Assembly: GCA_041390825.1 (NCBI GenBank)
Contig: JAWKPF010000031.1
Span: 1 to 49,348, forward strand
Direction of reading: 5' to 3'
DNA from: Thermomicrobiales bacterium
GTDB taxonomy: Bacteria > Chloroflexota > Chloroflexia > Thermomicrobiales > UBA6265
DNA length: 49,348 nt
Part shown: in pieces, positions 25,857 to 33,693 of the stretch
Layout: every line of letters starts with the position of its first letter
How positions within the stretch are numbered: position 1 is the first letter of the stretch
Program-made: the position numbers and the translations under genes
The notes under the pieces: model-generated
Seen by the model: only the letters and a program-made list of their open reading frames with translations
Told to the model about the DNA's origin: nothing
The model's database searches: none

Positions 25857-26708
25857 ATGTCCACTACCGGCATCGATGTCGCCGTTGTCCAGATGAACTC
25901 CGGGGAAGACAAGGCCTCCAATGTCGAAACTGCCCTGCGGCTCATCGATGAGGCTGCCGCAAGCGGCGCCCGCCTGGTCGTTCTGCCTGAGATCTGGACC
26001 TACCTGGGCTCCGACGAGGGTAACCGCCTCAATGCGGAAACCATCCCCGGACCGGTGACCGATGCGCTGGCTGCCAAAGCCAGGCAGCATGGCATCTATC
26101 TGCACGGCGGCAGCATGCTCGAGCAACGTGAGAACGAGCCGAAACTCTTCAACACCACCGTGGTATTCGATCCCACCGGCGCGATCGTTGCCCAATACAG
26201 CAAGATCCACATGTTCGATGTAGTGCTGGACGGGGTGGCCTCCTACAAGGAATCGAACACGGTGCAGCGCGGTGAAGAGATCGTCACGTTCGACCTCGAC
26301 GGCGTCACCGTCGGACTGGCCATTTGCTACGACCTGCGCTTCCCCGAGCTCTTCCGCATCTTGCGGTTGCGCGGCGCCGACGTCATCGTGCTGCCGGCAG
26401 CGTTCACCATGACAACCGGCAAGGACCACTGGGAAGTCCTGATCCGGGCCCGCGCCATCGAGAATCAGGTCTATATGGTCAGCTGCGGGCAGTTCGGCCC
26501 GGATTCGTCCGGCAAATGGTGCTACGGCCGTTCCCTGATCGCCGATCCATGGGGCACGGTGCTCGGCACCGCGCCAGATCGCGAGTACGTGCTGACCGCC
26601 AGGCTCGATCTCGATTACCTGAAGAAGGTTCGCCGCCAGGTGCCCTCGGTCGAGAACCGCCAGGCCGATCTCTATCGCTGGCCGGACGACGCGCTGGTTC
26701 TCGGCTAG
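25857..26708 (+). CDS. Nitrilase-superfamily amidase (Nit2/omega-amidase-like)
   Basis: 283 aa, ATG 25857 with CCAGGAG upstream. The Glu-Lys-Cys catalytic triad of carbon-nitrogen hydrolases is clear: LVVLPEIW (Glu), YSKIHMFD (Lys) and AICYDLRFPELFR (Cys). The motifs match the Nit1/Nit2 branch, which hydrolyses alpha-keto-glutaramate or deaminated glutathione and so repairs transamination by-products. SLIADPWGTVLG near the C-terminus also fits. The gene has its own promoter and no clear operon partner. General amidase activity on another omega-amide cannot be excluded. Confidence 0.93.
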   Translation: MSTTGIDVAVVQMNSGEDKASNVETALRLIDEAAASGARLVVLPEIWTYLGSDEGNRLNAETIPGPVTDALAAKARQHGIYLHGGSMLEQRENEPKLFNTTVVFDPTGAIVAQYSKIHMFDVVLDGVASYKESNTVQRGEEIVTFDLDGVTVGLAICYDLRFPELFRILRLRGADVIVLPAAFTMTTGKDHWEVLIRARAIENQVYMVSCGQFGPDSSGKWCYGRSLIADPWGTVLGTAPDREYVLTARLDLDYLKKVRRQVPSVENRQADLYRWPDDALVLG

Positions 26709-26729
26709 CGCTCCCCAAGGACGATCGGT

Positions 26730-27089
26730 CTGAGCGAAACCAGGTCACTCCCCCGGCGCACGATTCTCGGATGGAGCGCGGTTCTCTGCGCTCTTCTGTT
26801 GGTTGCAGCGTGTTCGGCGCCTGGTCGCGACAGCGCCACCGACGATCCAGATGAGATTTCCAATGAACCGCAGTTCGTCGTCGTGACCGTGACGATCGCG
26901 CTTTCCCCGACGCCTCGGCTGACCGAGAGCGAGTATGTGGTGCAGGAAGGTGACACCCTCTCTGGCATTGCCGAAATGTTCGGCGTGACCTGGGATGTCA
27001 TCATCGAGGCGAACGATCTGCAGAGTCAGGATGCCATTTTCGTGGGCCAATCCCTGCGGATACCGCTGCCGGCGACTCCCGAGTCGTAG
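26730..27089 (+). CDS. LysM-domain lipoprotein with a probable CTG start
   Basis: A TTG-initiated reading at 26799 would start inside the signal peptide. Reading upstream in the same frame gives a full lipoprotein signal, LSETRSLPRRTILGWSAV followed by LCALLLVAACSAP, with the lipobox VAAC. No ATG, GTG or TTG exists between the previous in-frame stop (26706) and 26799, so CTG at 26730 (AGG ten bases before) is the likeliest start; ATC at 26724 is an alternative. The mature part has a Thr/Pro linker and one LysM domain (YVVQEGDTLSGIAEMFGVTW to QSLRIP) that would bind peptidoglycan or related glycans. It ends 21 bp from the convergent DUF302 gene. Confidence 0.7.
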   Translation: MSETRSLPRRTILGWSAVLCALLLVAACSAPGRDSATDDPDEISNEPQFVVVTVTIALSPTPRLTESEYVVQEGDTLSGIAEMFGVTWDVIIEANDLQSQDAIFVGQSLRIPLPATPES

Positions 27090-27110
27090 CCGCCGGCCGG
27101 ATTCGTACTG

Positions 27111-27539
27111 CTACGGCGCAGCCGTGGTCGCCAATGCGGTCGCGACCCGTTGCAGCCGGGCGCTTGCCTCCTGCGCGATGGCATCGAGCTCAGGACGCCC
27201 GGCCGCCACCGCAAGCATCGCTGCGGGATCGACGATCGAAACGGTGGTCACTCCGTCTTTCTCGTGCAACACCACATTGCAGGGCAGCAGCAACCCGATG
27301 TCCGAATCGGCGGAAATTGCCGCATGGGCAAGCGCCGGATTGCACGCGCCCAGGATCATATAGGGATCGAACGGCTGGTCCAGCTTTTCCTTCAGCGTCG
27401 CCTGCACATCGATCGCCGTCAACACGCCAAACCCTTCGGCCTTCAGCGCATCCGTAACGGCCTGGCGCGCGTCCGCAATCGTCATCTTCAATTCCGCACG
27501 CGGCTCGAGACCGATACGTGCATTGGTCGAAATCGTCAT
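27111..27539 (-). CDS. DUF302 protein in the persulfide operon
   Basis: 142 aa from ATG 27539, with AAGGAG seven bases upstream. The core KAEGFGVLTAIDVQATLKEK to PYMILGACNPALAHAAI and LLPCNVVLHE is the DUF302 fold. The Cys in GACNP and the one in LPCNV are the conserved positions of this family. The biochemical role of DUF302 is unknown, but it recurs near sulfur-transfer and disulfide genes. Here it is the last gene of a CstR-CstB-rhodanese run, 10 bp after the second rhodanese. A reactive-sulfur carrier role is inference. Confidence 0.85.
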   Translation of the reverse strand: MTISTNARIGLEPRAELKMTIADARQAVTDALKAEGFGVLTAIDVQATLKEKLDQPFDPYMILGACNPALAHAAISADSDIGLLLPCNVVLHEKDGVTTVSIVDPAAMLAVAAGRPELDAIAQEASARLQRVATALATTAAP

Positions 27540-27549
27540 CAGTGTCTCC

Positions 27550-27894
27550 TTACTGCCCAGTGGCCACCAGGGGATGACCCTGCTCGGCCCAGGCAATCAA
27601 TCCGCCATTCATGCTCTTGACATCGCTGAAGCCAATGGCTGCGAGTTGTTGCGCGGCAAGCAAACTCCTGCGTCCTGACCGGCAAACGATGATGAGCGGT
27701 CTCGCCGGATCGAGCTCGCCAAGGCGCTGGCCGATCGAATCGAGCGGCATCAGCGTCATGTTCTCCACATGCGCCGCGTCCCATTCGTTTTGTTCGCGGC
27801 AGTCGATGACTTGCACGTTGGGATCGTTCATCGCTGCAACTGTGGTGGCGACATCGACCTCGAGTGGACCGAGCATCGAACCGGGAAGACTCAT
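27550..27894 (-). CDS. Single-domain rhodanese (second of a tandem pair)
   Basis: 114 aa from ATG 27894, with AAAGGA upstream. Rhodaneses carry sulfane sulfur on an active-site Cys. The loop is VCRSGRRS with the catalytic Cys first. A second Cys sits in VIDCREQNEWDAAHV. The protein closely resembles the preceding rhodanese in the order IDCR...LMPL.SIG.RL.ELDP.RP...VCRSG.RS...GFSDVKSM.GG..AW, so the two look like a tandem duplication. It is encoded between that paralogue and the DUF302 gene, consistent with passing sulfur within this operon. Confidence 0.92.
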   Translation of the reverse strand: MSLPGSMLGPLEVDVATTVAAMNDPNVQVIDCREQNEWDAAHVENMTLMPLDSIGQRLGELDPARPLIIVCRSGRRSLLAAQQLAAIGFSDVKSMNGGLIAWAEQGHPLVATGQ

Positions 27895-27951
27895 GGGCAA
27901 ATCCTTTCTCGCATGAAAATCGATGATGGATGATAGTCGGCGACGGTCGTC

Positions 27952-28302
27952 CTACGAAATCAATCGATTGCCCGCCCGGCTCCAGGCGTTGATGCCGCCT
28001 TTCATGCTCTTGACATCAGAGAAGCCAGCACTGGAAAGCGTACGCGCCGCCAGTGAGCTGCGATGTCCCGACCGGCAAACGACGATGACGGGACGCTCCG
28101 GATCGAGCTCAGTCAGTCGGTCCCCAATCGAGCCGAGCGGCATGAGACGCGAACCCTTGATATGTCCGGATTTCCATTCCCGCTCGGACCGGCAATCGAC
28201 GATCTGAGCGCCGCCATTTGCCTGGGCCTCGACGGTACCGGCAACGTCGATCTCGGCAACCGGGGCGCTCCCGCCCCCGAATAATCGGCTCAACAGACTC
28301 AC
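27952..28302 (-). CDS. Single-domain rhodanese (first of a tandem pair)
   Basis: 116 aa from GTG 28302, which overlaps the TGA of the CstB-like gene (GTGA) and has GGGAG seven bases upstream. A longer frame runs back into cstB and is not used. The active-site loop is VCRSGHRS. An extra Cys is in IVDCRSEREWKSGHI. It is translationally coupled to the persulfide dioxygenase, so it probably supplies or removes the persulfide substrate. The next gene is a close paralogue. Confidence 0.92.
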   Translation of the reverse strand: MSLLSRLFGGGSAPVAEIDVAGTVEAQANGGAQIVDCRSEREWKSGHIKGSRLMPLGSIGDRLTELDPERPVIVVCRSGHRSSLAARTLSSAGFSDVKSMKGGINAWSRAGNRLIS

Positions 28303-29702
28303 GCGCCAACTCCCACTGCATTCGCTACGGGAAGTCCCGCGCCATCCCAGGCATCCATGCCACCATCGAGTTGCACGATGCGCGAGATGCCCTTCGATTG
28401 CAACATGCTCGCCGCCACGCGCGACCGATATCCCGAAGCGCACGTCAGCATCACCAGCGATTCGCTATCGATATCGACCGGCGCTCCCGCGGAGATGTCA
28501 CCGGCGAACGCGTTGCGCGCGTTCTCGATGTGCCCCGTTTTCCACTCGTCGCGGCTCCGAACATCGAGCACCGTGGCGTCTTCGGCCGACTGCATCAGCG
28601 ACTGGAACTCTGCCGGGGTCAGCACTTCGAGGCGATCGACGCTTCCGCCGCTGGCGATCCAGGAATCGATACCACCCGCCAGGAAGTCCACCCGCGCGTC
28701 GATACCAATGCGGCGCAGCTCCGTGACGAATGCCGAGACGTCCGCATCGTCATCGAGCACCAGGACGATCGGCCGATCGTAGGGCGCTCTCCAACCGACC
28801 CACGCGATGAAGTCGGAGCCGGAACCGGCATAGAACGAGCCGCGAATGTGAGCCCGGTCGAAACTCTGCTCCTGGCGAGCGTCGATGACCACCGCTCCAT
28901 CGGCAATTGCGGACGAGACTCGATCGGCCGAAAGCGCGGTCCCTTCCGGAAGATCGGCAAGCAGCGCCGGGCCAACGCGATTGACGACTTTCATGCGCGG
29001 ATAGTAGGGAGGCGGAGCCGGCATCTCGTCCATGATGCCCTCGACGAAGGCCTTGGCGTCCGTGAACTGCCATGCATATGTTCCCGCCCGCTCTTCGCCG
29101 AGTGTGGTCGTGGCAGCGTCACCGATCTTGCGCCCGCAGGCGGAACCGGCCGTGTGCCCGGGGTAGACCAGCAACTCATCCGGCAAGTCGGCGATTCGCT
29201 GCGTCAACGTCTCGAAGAGCTGGAGCGCCAGTTGCCCGGTGTGCGCCTCGCCCAGCAGGTCAGGCCGGCCGACCTCTCCGGCGAAGATCAGATCCCCGCT
29301 GAACATTGCCTGGGGCGCATCGCTCGAATCGGGATCGAACAGAAGAAACGCGACATGCTCCGGAGTATGCCCCGGGGTCCAGCGCGCTTCGAGAACGAGG
29401 CGGCCCACCGGCACGCGAGACCCGTCGCGCAGCGGTTCGTAGTCAAACTCCTGATTTCCGAGCGCGCTGGCAAAGATCGGCGCCCCCGTCACCCGGTGCA
29501 GTTCGACCGCGCCGGAAACGAAGTCGGCATGCACATGCGTCTCGAGAATCGCGCTGATCCTGAAGTTCCGCTCGGCGGCCCAATCGAGATAGACCTGCAC
29601 GTCACGCCGTGGATCGATGACGGCCACATCGCCGGTCGATTCGTCAGCGATCAGATAGGCAACCTGCGCCAGGCCGGGGGTAAATACACGATCGACAATC
29701 AT
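28299..29702 (-). CDS. cstB: CstB-like persulfide dioxygenase-rhodanese fusion
   Basis: 467 aa from ATG 29702, preceded by GAGGGAG. Three domains are visible. Residues ~1-240 are a metallo-beta-lactamase fold of the ETHE1 persulfide dioxygenase type: THVHADFVSG, TPGHTPEH and FSGDLIFAGEVGRPDL supply the His/Asp iron ligands. Residues ~265-355 are a rhodanese-like domain without a catalytic Cys (the loop position reads VLDDDAD). Residues ~365-460 are a true rhodanese with LTCASGYRS. This order matches Staphylococcus aureus CstB, which oxidises low-molecular-weight persulfides to thiosulfate. It follows the CstR-like regulator by 14 bp and is coupled to the next rhodanese gene. Confidence 0.9.
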   Translation of the reverse strand: MIVDRVFTPGLAQVAYLIADESTGDVAVIDPRRDVQVYLDWAAERNFRISAILETHVHADFVSGAVELHRVTGAPIFASALGNQEFDYEPLRDGSRVPVGRLVLEARWTPGHTPEHVAFLLFDPDSSDAPQAMFSGDLIFAGEVGRPDLLGEAHTGQLALQLFETLTQRIADLPDELLVYPGHTAGSACGRKIGDAATTTLGEERAGTYAWQFTDAKAFVEGIMDEMPAPPPYYPRMKVVNRVGPALLADLPEGTALSADRVSSAIADGAVVIDARQEQSFDRAHIRGSFYAGSGSDFIAWVGWRAPYDRPIVLVLDDDADVSAFVTELRRIGIDARVDFLAGGIDSWIASGGSVDRLEVLTPAEFQSLMQSAEDATVLDVRSRDEWKTGHIENARNAFAGDISAGAPVDIDSESLVMLTCASGYRSRVAASMLQSKGISRIVQLDGGMDAWDGAGLPVANAVGVGA

Positions 29703-29716
29703 CTTGCTCACTCCCT

Positions 29717-29995
29717 CTAGCTGCGCACCAGGGCGCGCACTGCCTGCTGAATCTCCTTTTCCGGAGAGCCGAACTCTTCCGGATGCCGCGTGCAGCGCAA
29801 CAGGTACGCCTCCAGCAGCTCCCCGTTCAGACTGTTCACCGCCGCGCGGATCGATGCGAGTTGGGTCAGGATGTCGCCGCAATCGCGCCCATCGTCGACC
29901 ATCTTCTGCACGCCCCGCGCCTGGCCCTCGATTCGCTTGAGCCGCTGCACGATATCGTCGCGCTCCGCGGCGGATAGATTGGAAATGCTTGCCAT
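29717..29995 (-). CDS. cstR: CsoR-family repressor, CstR-like persulfide sensor
   Basis: 92 aa, all-helical CsoR fold: RLKRIEGQARGVQKM is the first DNA-binding helix. Copper CsoR proteins use Cys-His-Cys spaced 25 and 4 residues. Here the positions are Cys39, Tyr64 and Cys68, so the copper His is replaced while the two Cys (29 apart) remain. That is the pattern of CstR, which senses persulfides by linking the two Cys. The next gene, 14 bp downstream, is the CstB-like dioxygenase, as in known cst operons. A matching operator sits in its own promoter, so it should repress the operon until sulfane sulfur accumulates. The start follows GGGA. Confidence 0.88.
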   Translation of the reverse strand: MASISNLSAAERDDIVQRLKRIEGQARGVQKMVDDGRDCGDILTQLASIRAAVNSLNGELLEAYLLRCTRHPEEFGSPEKEIQQAVRALVRS

Positions 29996-30057
29996 GCGTT
30001 CAGTCCCTTTTCGGCTCGCTGGCGCCCACGCCGGGCAATCGAACTCGACATGGCAAC

Positions 30058-30086
30058 ATGATACCCTACTGGGGTACCCTAGTCAA
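30058..30086 (-). promoter_or_regulatory. Promoter of the cst-like operon with operator inside the spacer
   Basis: On the minus strand: -35 TTGACT (30086-30081), a 17-bp spacer, then -10 TATCAT (30063-30058). The spacer is AGGGTACCCCAGTAGGG and with the -10 forms an imperfect dyad, on the plus strand ATACCCTACTGGGGTAC. This matches the ATACCC(n)GGGTA type reported for CstR/CsoR operators. Repressor bound here would block RNA polymerase directly. RNA should start about 50-55 bases before the cstR ATG. Confidence 0.8.
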
Positions 30087-30143
30087 TCAAGGGCACGCTC
30101 GTCCAACGTTGAGAATGCCACTCGATTCGCAACGGGACTCTGG

Positions 30144-31700
30144 CTATGGTTCTGTTTCGGTGGAATCGTCGCGTCGGTGGATGAGGCCCATGATGCGCTG
30201 ACTCATCTCGTCGTAGTCGCGGGTGTTCGACAGGGTGCCGGCTACACGCCGCTCGTCCATGACGACGATCCGGTCAGCGAGTTGCACCATCTCCGGCATG
30301 TCGCTCGAGATGAGCAGGATCGAGAGTCCCTGATTCGAGAGCTCCCAGATCAGGTCATGCAATTCGTGTTTGGTCTTGACATCGATGCCGACCGTCGGCT
30401 CGTCGATGATGAGAATCGAAGTCTCGGCTGCCAGCCACTTGGCAAGACTGACCTTCTGTTGATTCCCGCCGGACAGATTCCCGACCTGCTGTTCCAGCGA
30501 CGGTGTCTTGACCTGCAGCCGCTCGACAAAGGGCGTGACGGCCGACCGCTCCGCACCCGGCTGGATCCAGCCCAGCATGTTCGCCAGCCGGTCCCAGACC
30601 GTCATGGCGACGTTTGCCAGCACGGAATGACTCAGGATGAGCCCTTCGGTTTGCCGGTTCTCCGAGACGTAGCCGATTCGGTATCGCTCCAGAGCCTGGC
30701 GCGCGTTCCCGATCTCTGCCGGCTGGCCGTCGACCAGTATCTCGCCGGAGACGAGCGGCACATCGCCAATGATGGTGCGGGCAAGCTCGGTCCGGCCCGC
30801 GCCCACGAGTCCATAGAGACCGAGGATCTCTCCCTTCCTCAGAGTGAGGTTGATATCCGTTGGTCCGGCGGCTGACGTGACCCCGCGCAATTCGAGCGCG
30901 GGCTCTGCGGAACTGTGGTCACGCTGCGGAAACTCGGAAACCTGCTCGGACCGCCCAATCATCAAGGTAACGAGCCTGTCGCGGTCGAGCGTCCGCAGAT
31001 CCTGGTCGAGCGCGGCTTCCTTGCCATCGCGCAAGACCGTAACGCGGTCACAAATGGCGAAGATCTCTTCCAGCTTGTGGCTGACGAAGAGAATCGCGAC
31101 TCCATCGTCCCGCAAACGCTGCAAGATCTCGAAGAGGACCGCGGTTTCGTGTGGGGTCAATGATGCGGTCGGCTCATCGAGCAGGAGTATGTGGCTCTGA
31201 AGCGAGAGCGCCTTGGCAATCTCGACAAGCTGGCGCTGCGCCACGCTCAGATTCTCGACCGGAAGATCGGGATCGATCGACACGTGCAGGAGCTCGAGCC
31301 AGCGCTCAGATTCCTCTCGCATGCGGTCGCGGTCGATCCACTGCCCGTTGCGGACGGGAGGCTGCTCGAGCGTGATGTTCTCCGCCACCGAGAACTTCGG
31401 GATCAGATTGCGTTCCTGATGAACGATTCCGATACCGGCGTGAAGCGCATCGCGCGGAGAGCCGAACGATTGCGGCGTTCCATCGACGGACAGCGTTCCT
31501 TCGTCCGGGCGGTAGATACCGGTGATGATCTTGAGCAACGTGCTCTTGCCGGCGCCATTCTCTCCGACCAGCGCATGGATCTCCCCGCCCCGCATGACCA
31601 GATCGACGTCGTCGAGCGCCTGCACACCGGGGAACGCCTTGCGGATACCGCGCAATTCGAGCGCGTAGGTTCGAGGTGGGGCAGCGACAGTCGCGCTCAT
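30144..31700 (-). CDS. Sugar ABC transporter ATP-binding protein, RbsA/MglA type
   Basis: 518 aa from ATG 31700, overlapping the upstream permease stop (ATGA); an open frame continues into the permease gene but is not coding. It has two ABC modules in one chain, as in ribose-type importers. The first is complete: GENGAGKST, LSVAQRQLVEIAKAL and LLLDEPTASL. The second has the usual degenerate P-loop (GLVGAGRTE) with an intact LSGGNQQKVSLAKWL and LIIDEPTVGIDV. It powers the two permeases encoded upstream. The divergently encoded sugar-binding protein at 34590 should complete the system. Confidence 0.95.
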   Translation of the reverse strand: MSATVAAPPRTYALELRGIRKAFPGVQALDDVDLVMRGGEIHALVGENGAGKSTLLKIITGIYRPDEGTLSVDGTPQSFGSPRDALHAGIGIVHQERNLIPKFSVAENITLEQPPVRNGQWIDRDRMREESERWLELLHVSIDPDLPVENLSVAQRQLVEIAKALSLQSHILLLDEPTASLTPHETAVLFEILQRLRDDGVAILFVSHKLEEIFAICDRVTVLRDGKEAALDQDLRTLDRDRLVTLMIGRSEQVSEFPQRDHSSAEPALELRGVTSAAGPTDINLTLRKGEILGLYGLVGAGRTELARTIIGDVPLVSGEILVDGQPAEIGNARQALERYRIGYVSENRQTEGLILSHSVLANVAMTVWDRLANMLGWIQPGAERSAVTPFVERLQVKTPSLEQQVGNLSGGNQQKVSLAKWLAAETSILIIDEPTVGIDVKTKHELHDLIWELSNQGLSILLISSDMPEMVQLADRIVVMDERRVAGTLSNTRDYDEMSQRIMGLIHRRDDSTETEP

Positions 31701-32692
31701 GTGGCCTTCGCCAGTCTCGCTTCGCGTACCGCCCGGAAGCGGTTCAGCCCGACGGCGCCCAGGATGATCGCGCCCAGCAAGAACTGAATCCAGTAAGGAT
31801 CGGCCTTCGTCAAGACGAGCCCGTTGTCGATAAGCGCGATCAGAATCGCGGCCAGCGCAGTGTTGACAATGGGCGCGGTCCCACCGGAGAGCGCGATGCC
31901 CGCCACGATGGGAATGGCAAATGACGGCAGCAGCCAGTCGGAGCCGATCGAAGGTTGCGCCGACCCAAGACGCGCCATCAGGATGATCGCGGCGATGCTG
32001 GAAAGTACTGCCGAGATCACGAAGACGATCACCAGAATCCGGTTCACCGGAATGCCGGACAACTCCGCCGCACGCTGGTTGCCGCCTACCGCGAGGATCT
32101 GGCGGCCGAGCAAGGTCCGCTCGAACAGCACCCACAGCGCTACGGCCACGATCACGGTCACGATGGCGATATACGGGAACGGCCCCGCTCTCCCCTGCCC
32201 GAAGGAAACGTAGCGTTCCGGCAGGTTGTAGTACGGCTTGGCGTCGTTCAGGCCGATCGTGATTCCCGTGAAAGCGCTCGCCGTCGCCAGGGTGATGATG
32301 AATCCGTTGATACCGGTTCTGGTCGTCAGCAACCCGTTTGCCAAGCCAGCGGCGATGCCGATCAACAGACCCAGCGCAATTGCGACGAGCGTCGGGAACC
32401 CCCAGACGTCCATCATGCCGCCAGTGCAGATCGCCACCATGCCGCCGGTGGCGCCAACCGAGAGATTGAGCTGCCCGACGACCAACACCATCAACTGCGC
32501 ATACGCGACGATCAAGGTTACGGCGATACCACGCAACAAGACGTAGAAATTGAACTGGGTCAAGAAGTTTGGCTCGAGAATGGTCAATCCCACAGACATG
32601 AGAAGGACAATTCCGGCCAGCCAGACCCATTCCTTGTTCGCGAGCGACTGCATCCGGCCAGATCGACTTGGCGCCATTGCCGCGACACTCAT
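31697..32692 (-). CDS. Sugar ABC transporter permease (RbsC family), first
   Basis: 331 aa with about eight to ten hydrophobic helices. Landmarks are VVGQLNLSVGATGGM (the usual G-x-D/N-L-S-V-G loop), TRTGINGFIITLAT, AVGGNQRAAELSGIPVNR (cytoplasmic coupling loop) and ALSGGTAPIVNT. It overlaps both neighbours by ATGA. It forms the channel with the second permease 32689-33693. Confidence 0.94.
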   Translation of the reverse strand: MSVAAMAPSRSGRMQSLANKEWVWLAGIVLLMSVGLTILEPNFLTQFNFYVLLRGIAVTLIVAYAQLMVLVVGQLNLSVGATGGMVAICTGGMMDVWGFPTLVAIALGLLIGIAAGLANGLLTTRTGINGFIITLATASAFTGITIGLNDAKPYYNLPERYVSFGQGRAGPFPYIAIVTVIVAVALWVLFERTLLGRQILAVGGNQRAAELSGIPVNRILVIVFVISAVLSSIAAIILMARLGSAQPSIGSDWLLPSFAIPIVAGIALSGGTAPIVNTALAAILIALIDNGLVLTKADPYWIQFLLGAIILGAVGLNRFRAVREARLAKAT

Positions 32693-33693
32693 CCCGATGT
32701 TGCTCCTGCCGTCGACTGCCGCACACCTCGTTGGCCGCGCGCTACGGCCAGGCTGCGTGCCCGGTCGATGAGGACCGCCAGCAGCAACACAAGGCCGATG
32801 AAGAGCTGGATCCAGAAACTGGGCACGTTCATGAGTGTCAATCCGACCGACACGCTTTCGATCAGCAGAGCGCCGAGCAACGTGCCGAAGACCGCGACCG
32901 CACCTCCGCTCAACAGCGTGCCTCCGACGATCGGCGCGGCGAACGAGGGCAGCAGCCAGTTCTCGCCAATGCTCGGCAGCGCCGAACCCAAACGCGAAAC
33001 CAACATAATGCCGGCAGCTCCGGCCAGCAGGCCTGACAGCGCGTGGGTCGCCTGAATGACGAGATTGACCGGCACTCCGGAGAGCTCAGCCGCTCGCGGA
33101 TTGGCGCCGGTGGCGAGCATCCAGCGGCCAAACGTCGTTCGCTTGTACAGCAGGAGCAGCAACCCGGCAACAACCAAGGCGATGAAGAAAAGCGGCGAAA
33201 GTTCCAGCCACCCCATTTTGACCCAGCGCGCCTTCCCGAAGTCCGTATAGGCGTCGGGCAAGTCACGGAACGCTTCCGCTTTGGTCAAGATGTAGACGAG
33301 TCCGGTGATCACGCTCCCCATGCCCAGCGTGACGATGAAGGAATTGATGCCGGTCTTGGTGATGATGATTCCGTTGACGAACCCAACGAAGGCCGCAAAG
33401 AGCAATCCGACGATTACCGCCGCCCAAACCGGCAGCCCGACGCTCTGCATCAACCAGCCGGTGAACACCGCGATCATGCCGCCGATGGCGCCGACAGCGA
33501 GGTTCATCTGACCGATTCCCAGCACAACCATCTGCGAGAGACCGATCACCGCAGTTACGGCAACGGTGCGGCTCAATCCAAAGATCGTGATCCGGTTGAG
33601 GAAACCGTCCGCGAACACGATGAAGATCGCCCAGAAAACGAGAATGACCGCCAGGAGCCCCATACGATCGAGAATGCGAAGAGCAAGATTCAT
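32689..33693 (-). CDS. Sugar ABC transporter permease (RbsC family), second
   Basis: 334 aa integral membrane protein with GIGQMNLAVGAIGGM, TKTGINSFIVTLGM, ATGANPRAAELSGVPVNL and LLSGGAVAVFGT. These are the same landmarks as the other permease, so the pair is paralogous and probably heterodimeric; rbs systems often use a single permease gene. Its start overlaps the GntR gene stop (ATGA). Four genes, gntR to the ATPase, thus form one coupled message. Confidence 0.94.
   Translation of the reverse strand: MNLALRILDRMGLLAVILVFWAIFIVFADGFLNRITIFGLSRTVAVTAVIGLSQMVVLGIGQMNLAVGAIGGMIAVFTGWLMQSVGLPVWAAVIVGLLFAAFVGFVNGIIITKTGINSFIVTLGMGSVITGLVYILTKAEAFRDLPDAYTDFGKARWVKMGWLELSPLFFIALVVAGLLLLLYKRTTFGRWMLATGANPRAAELSGVPVNLVIQATHALSGLLAGAAGIMLVSRLGSALPSIGENWLLPSFAAPIVGGTLLSGGAVAVFGTLLGALLIESVSVGLTLMNVPSFWIQLFIGLVLLLAVLIDRARSLAVARGQRGVRQSTAGATSG

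Noticed and set aside
28218..29720. 500-codon plus-strand open frame
   Set aside because: Antisense to the CstB-like gene; Arg/Gln-rich composition and no recognisable domain.
30144..32726. 860-codon minus-strand frame that looks like a permease-ATPase fusion
   Set aside because: The upstream 340 codons are the permease gene read in the wrong frame; the ATPase has its own ATG overlapping the permease stop.
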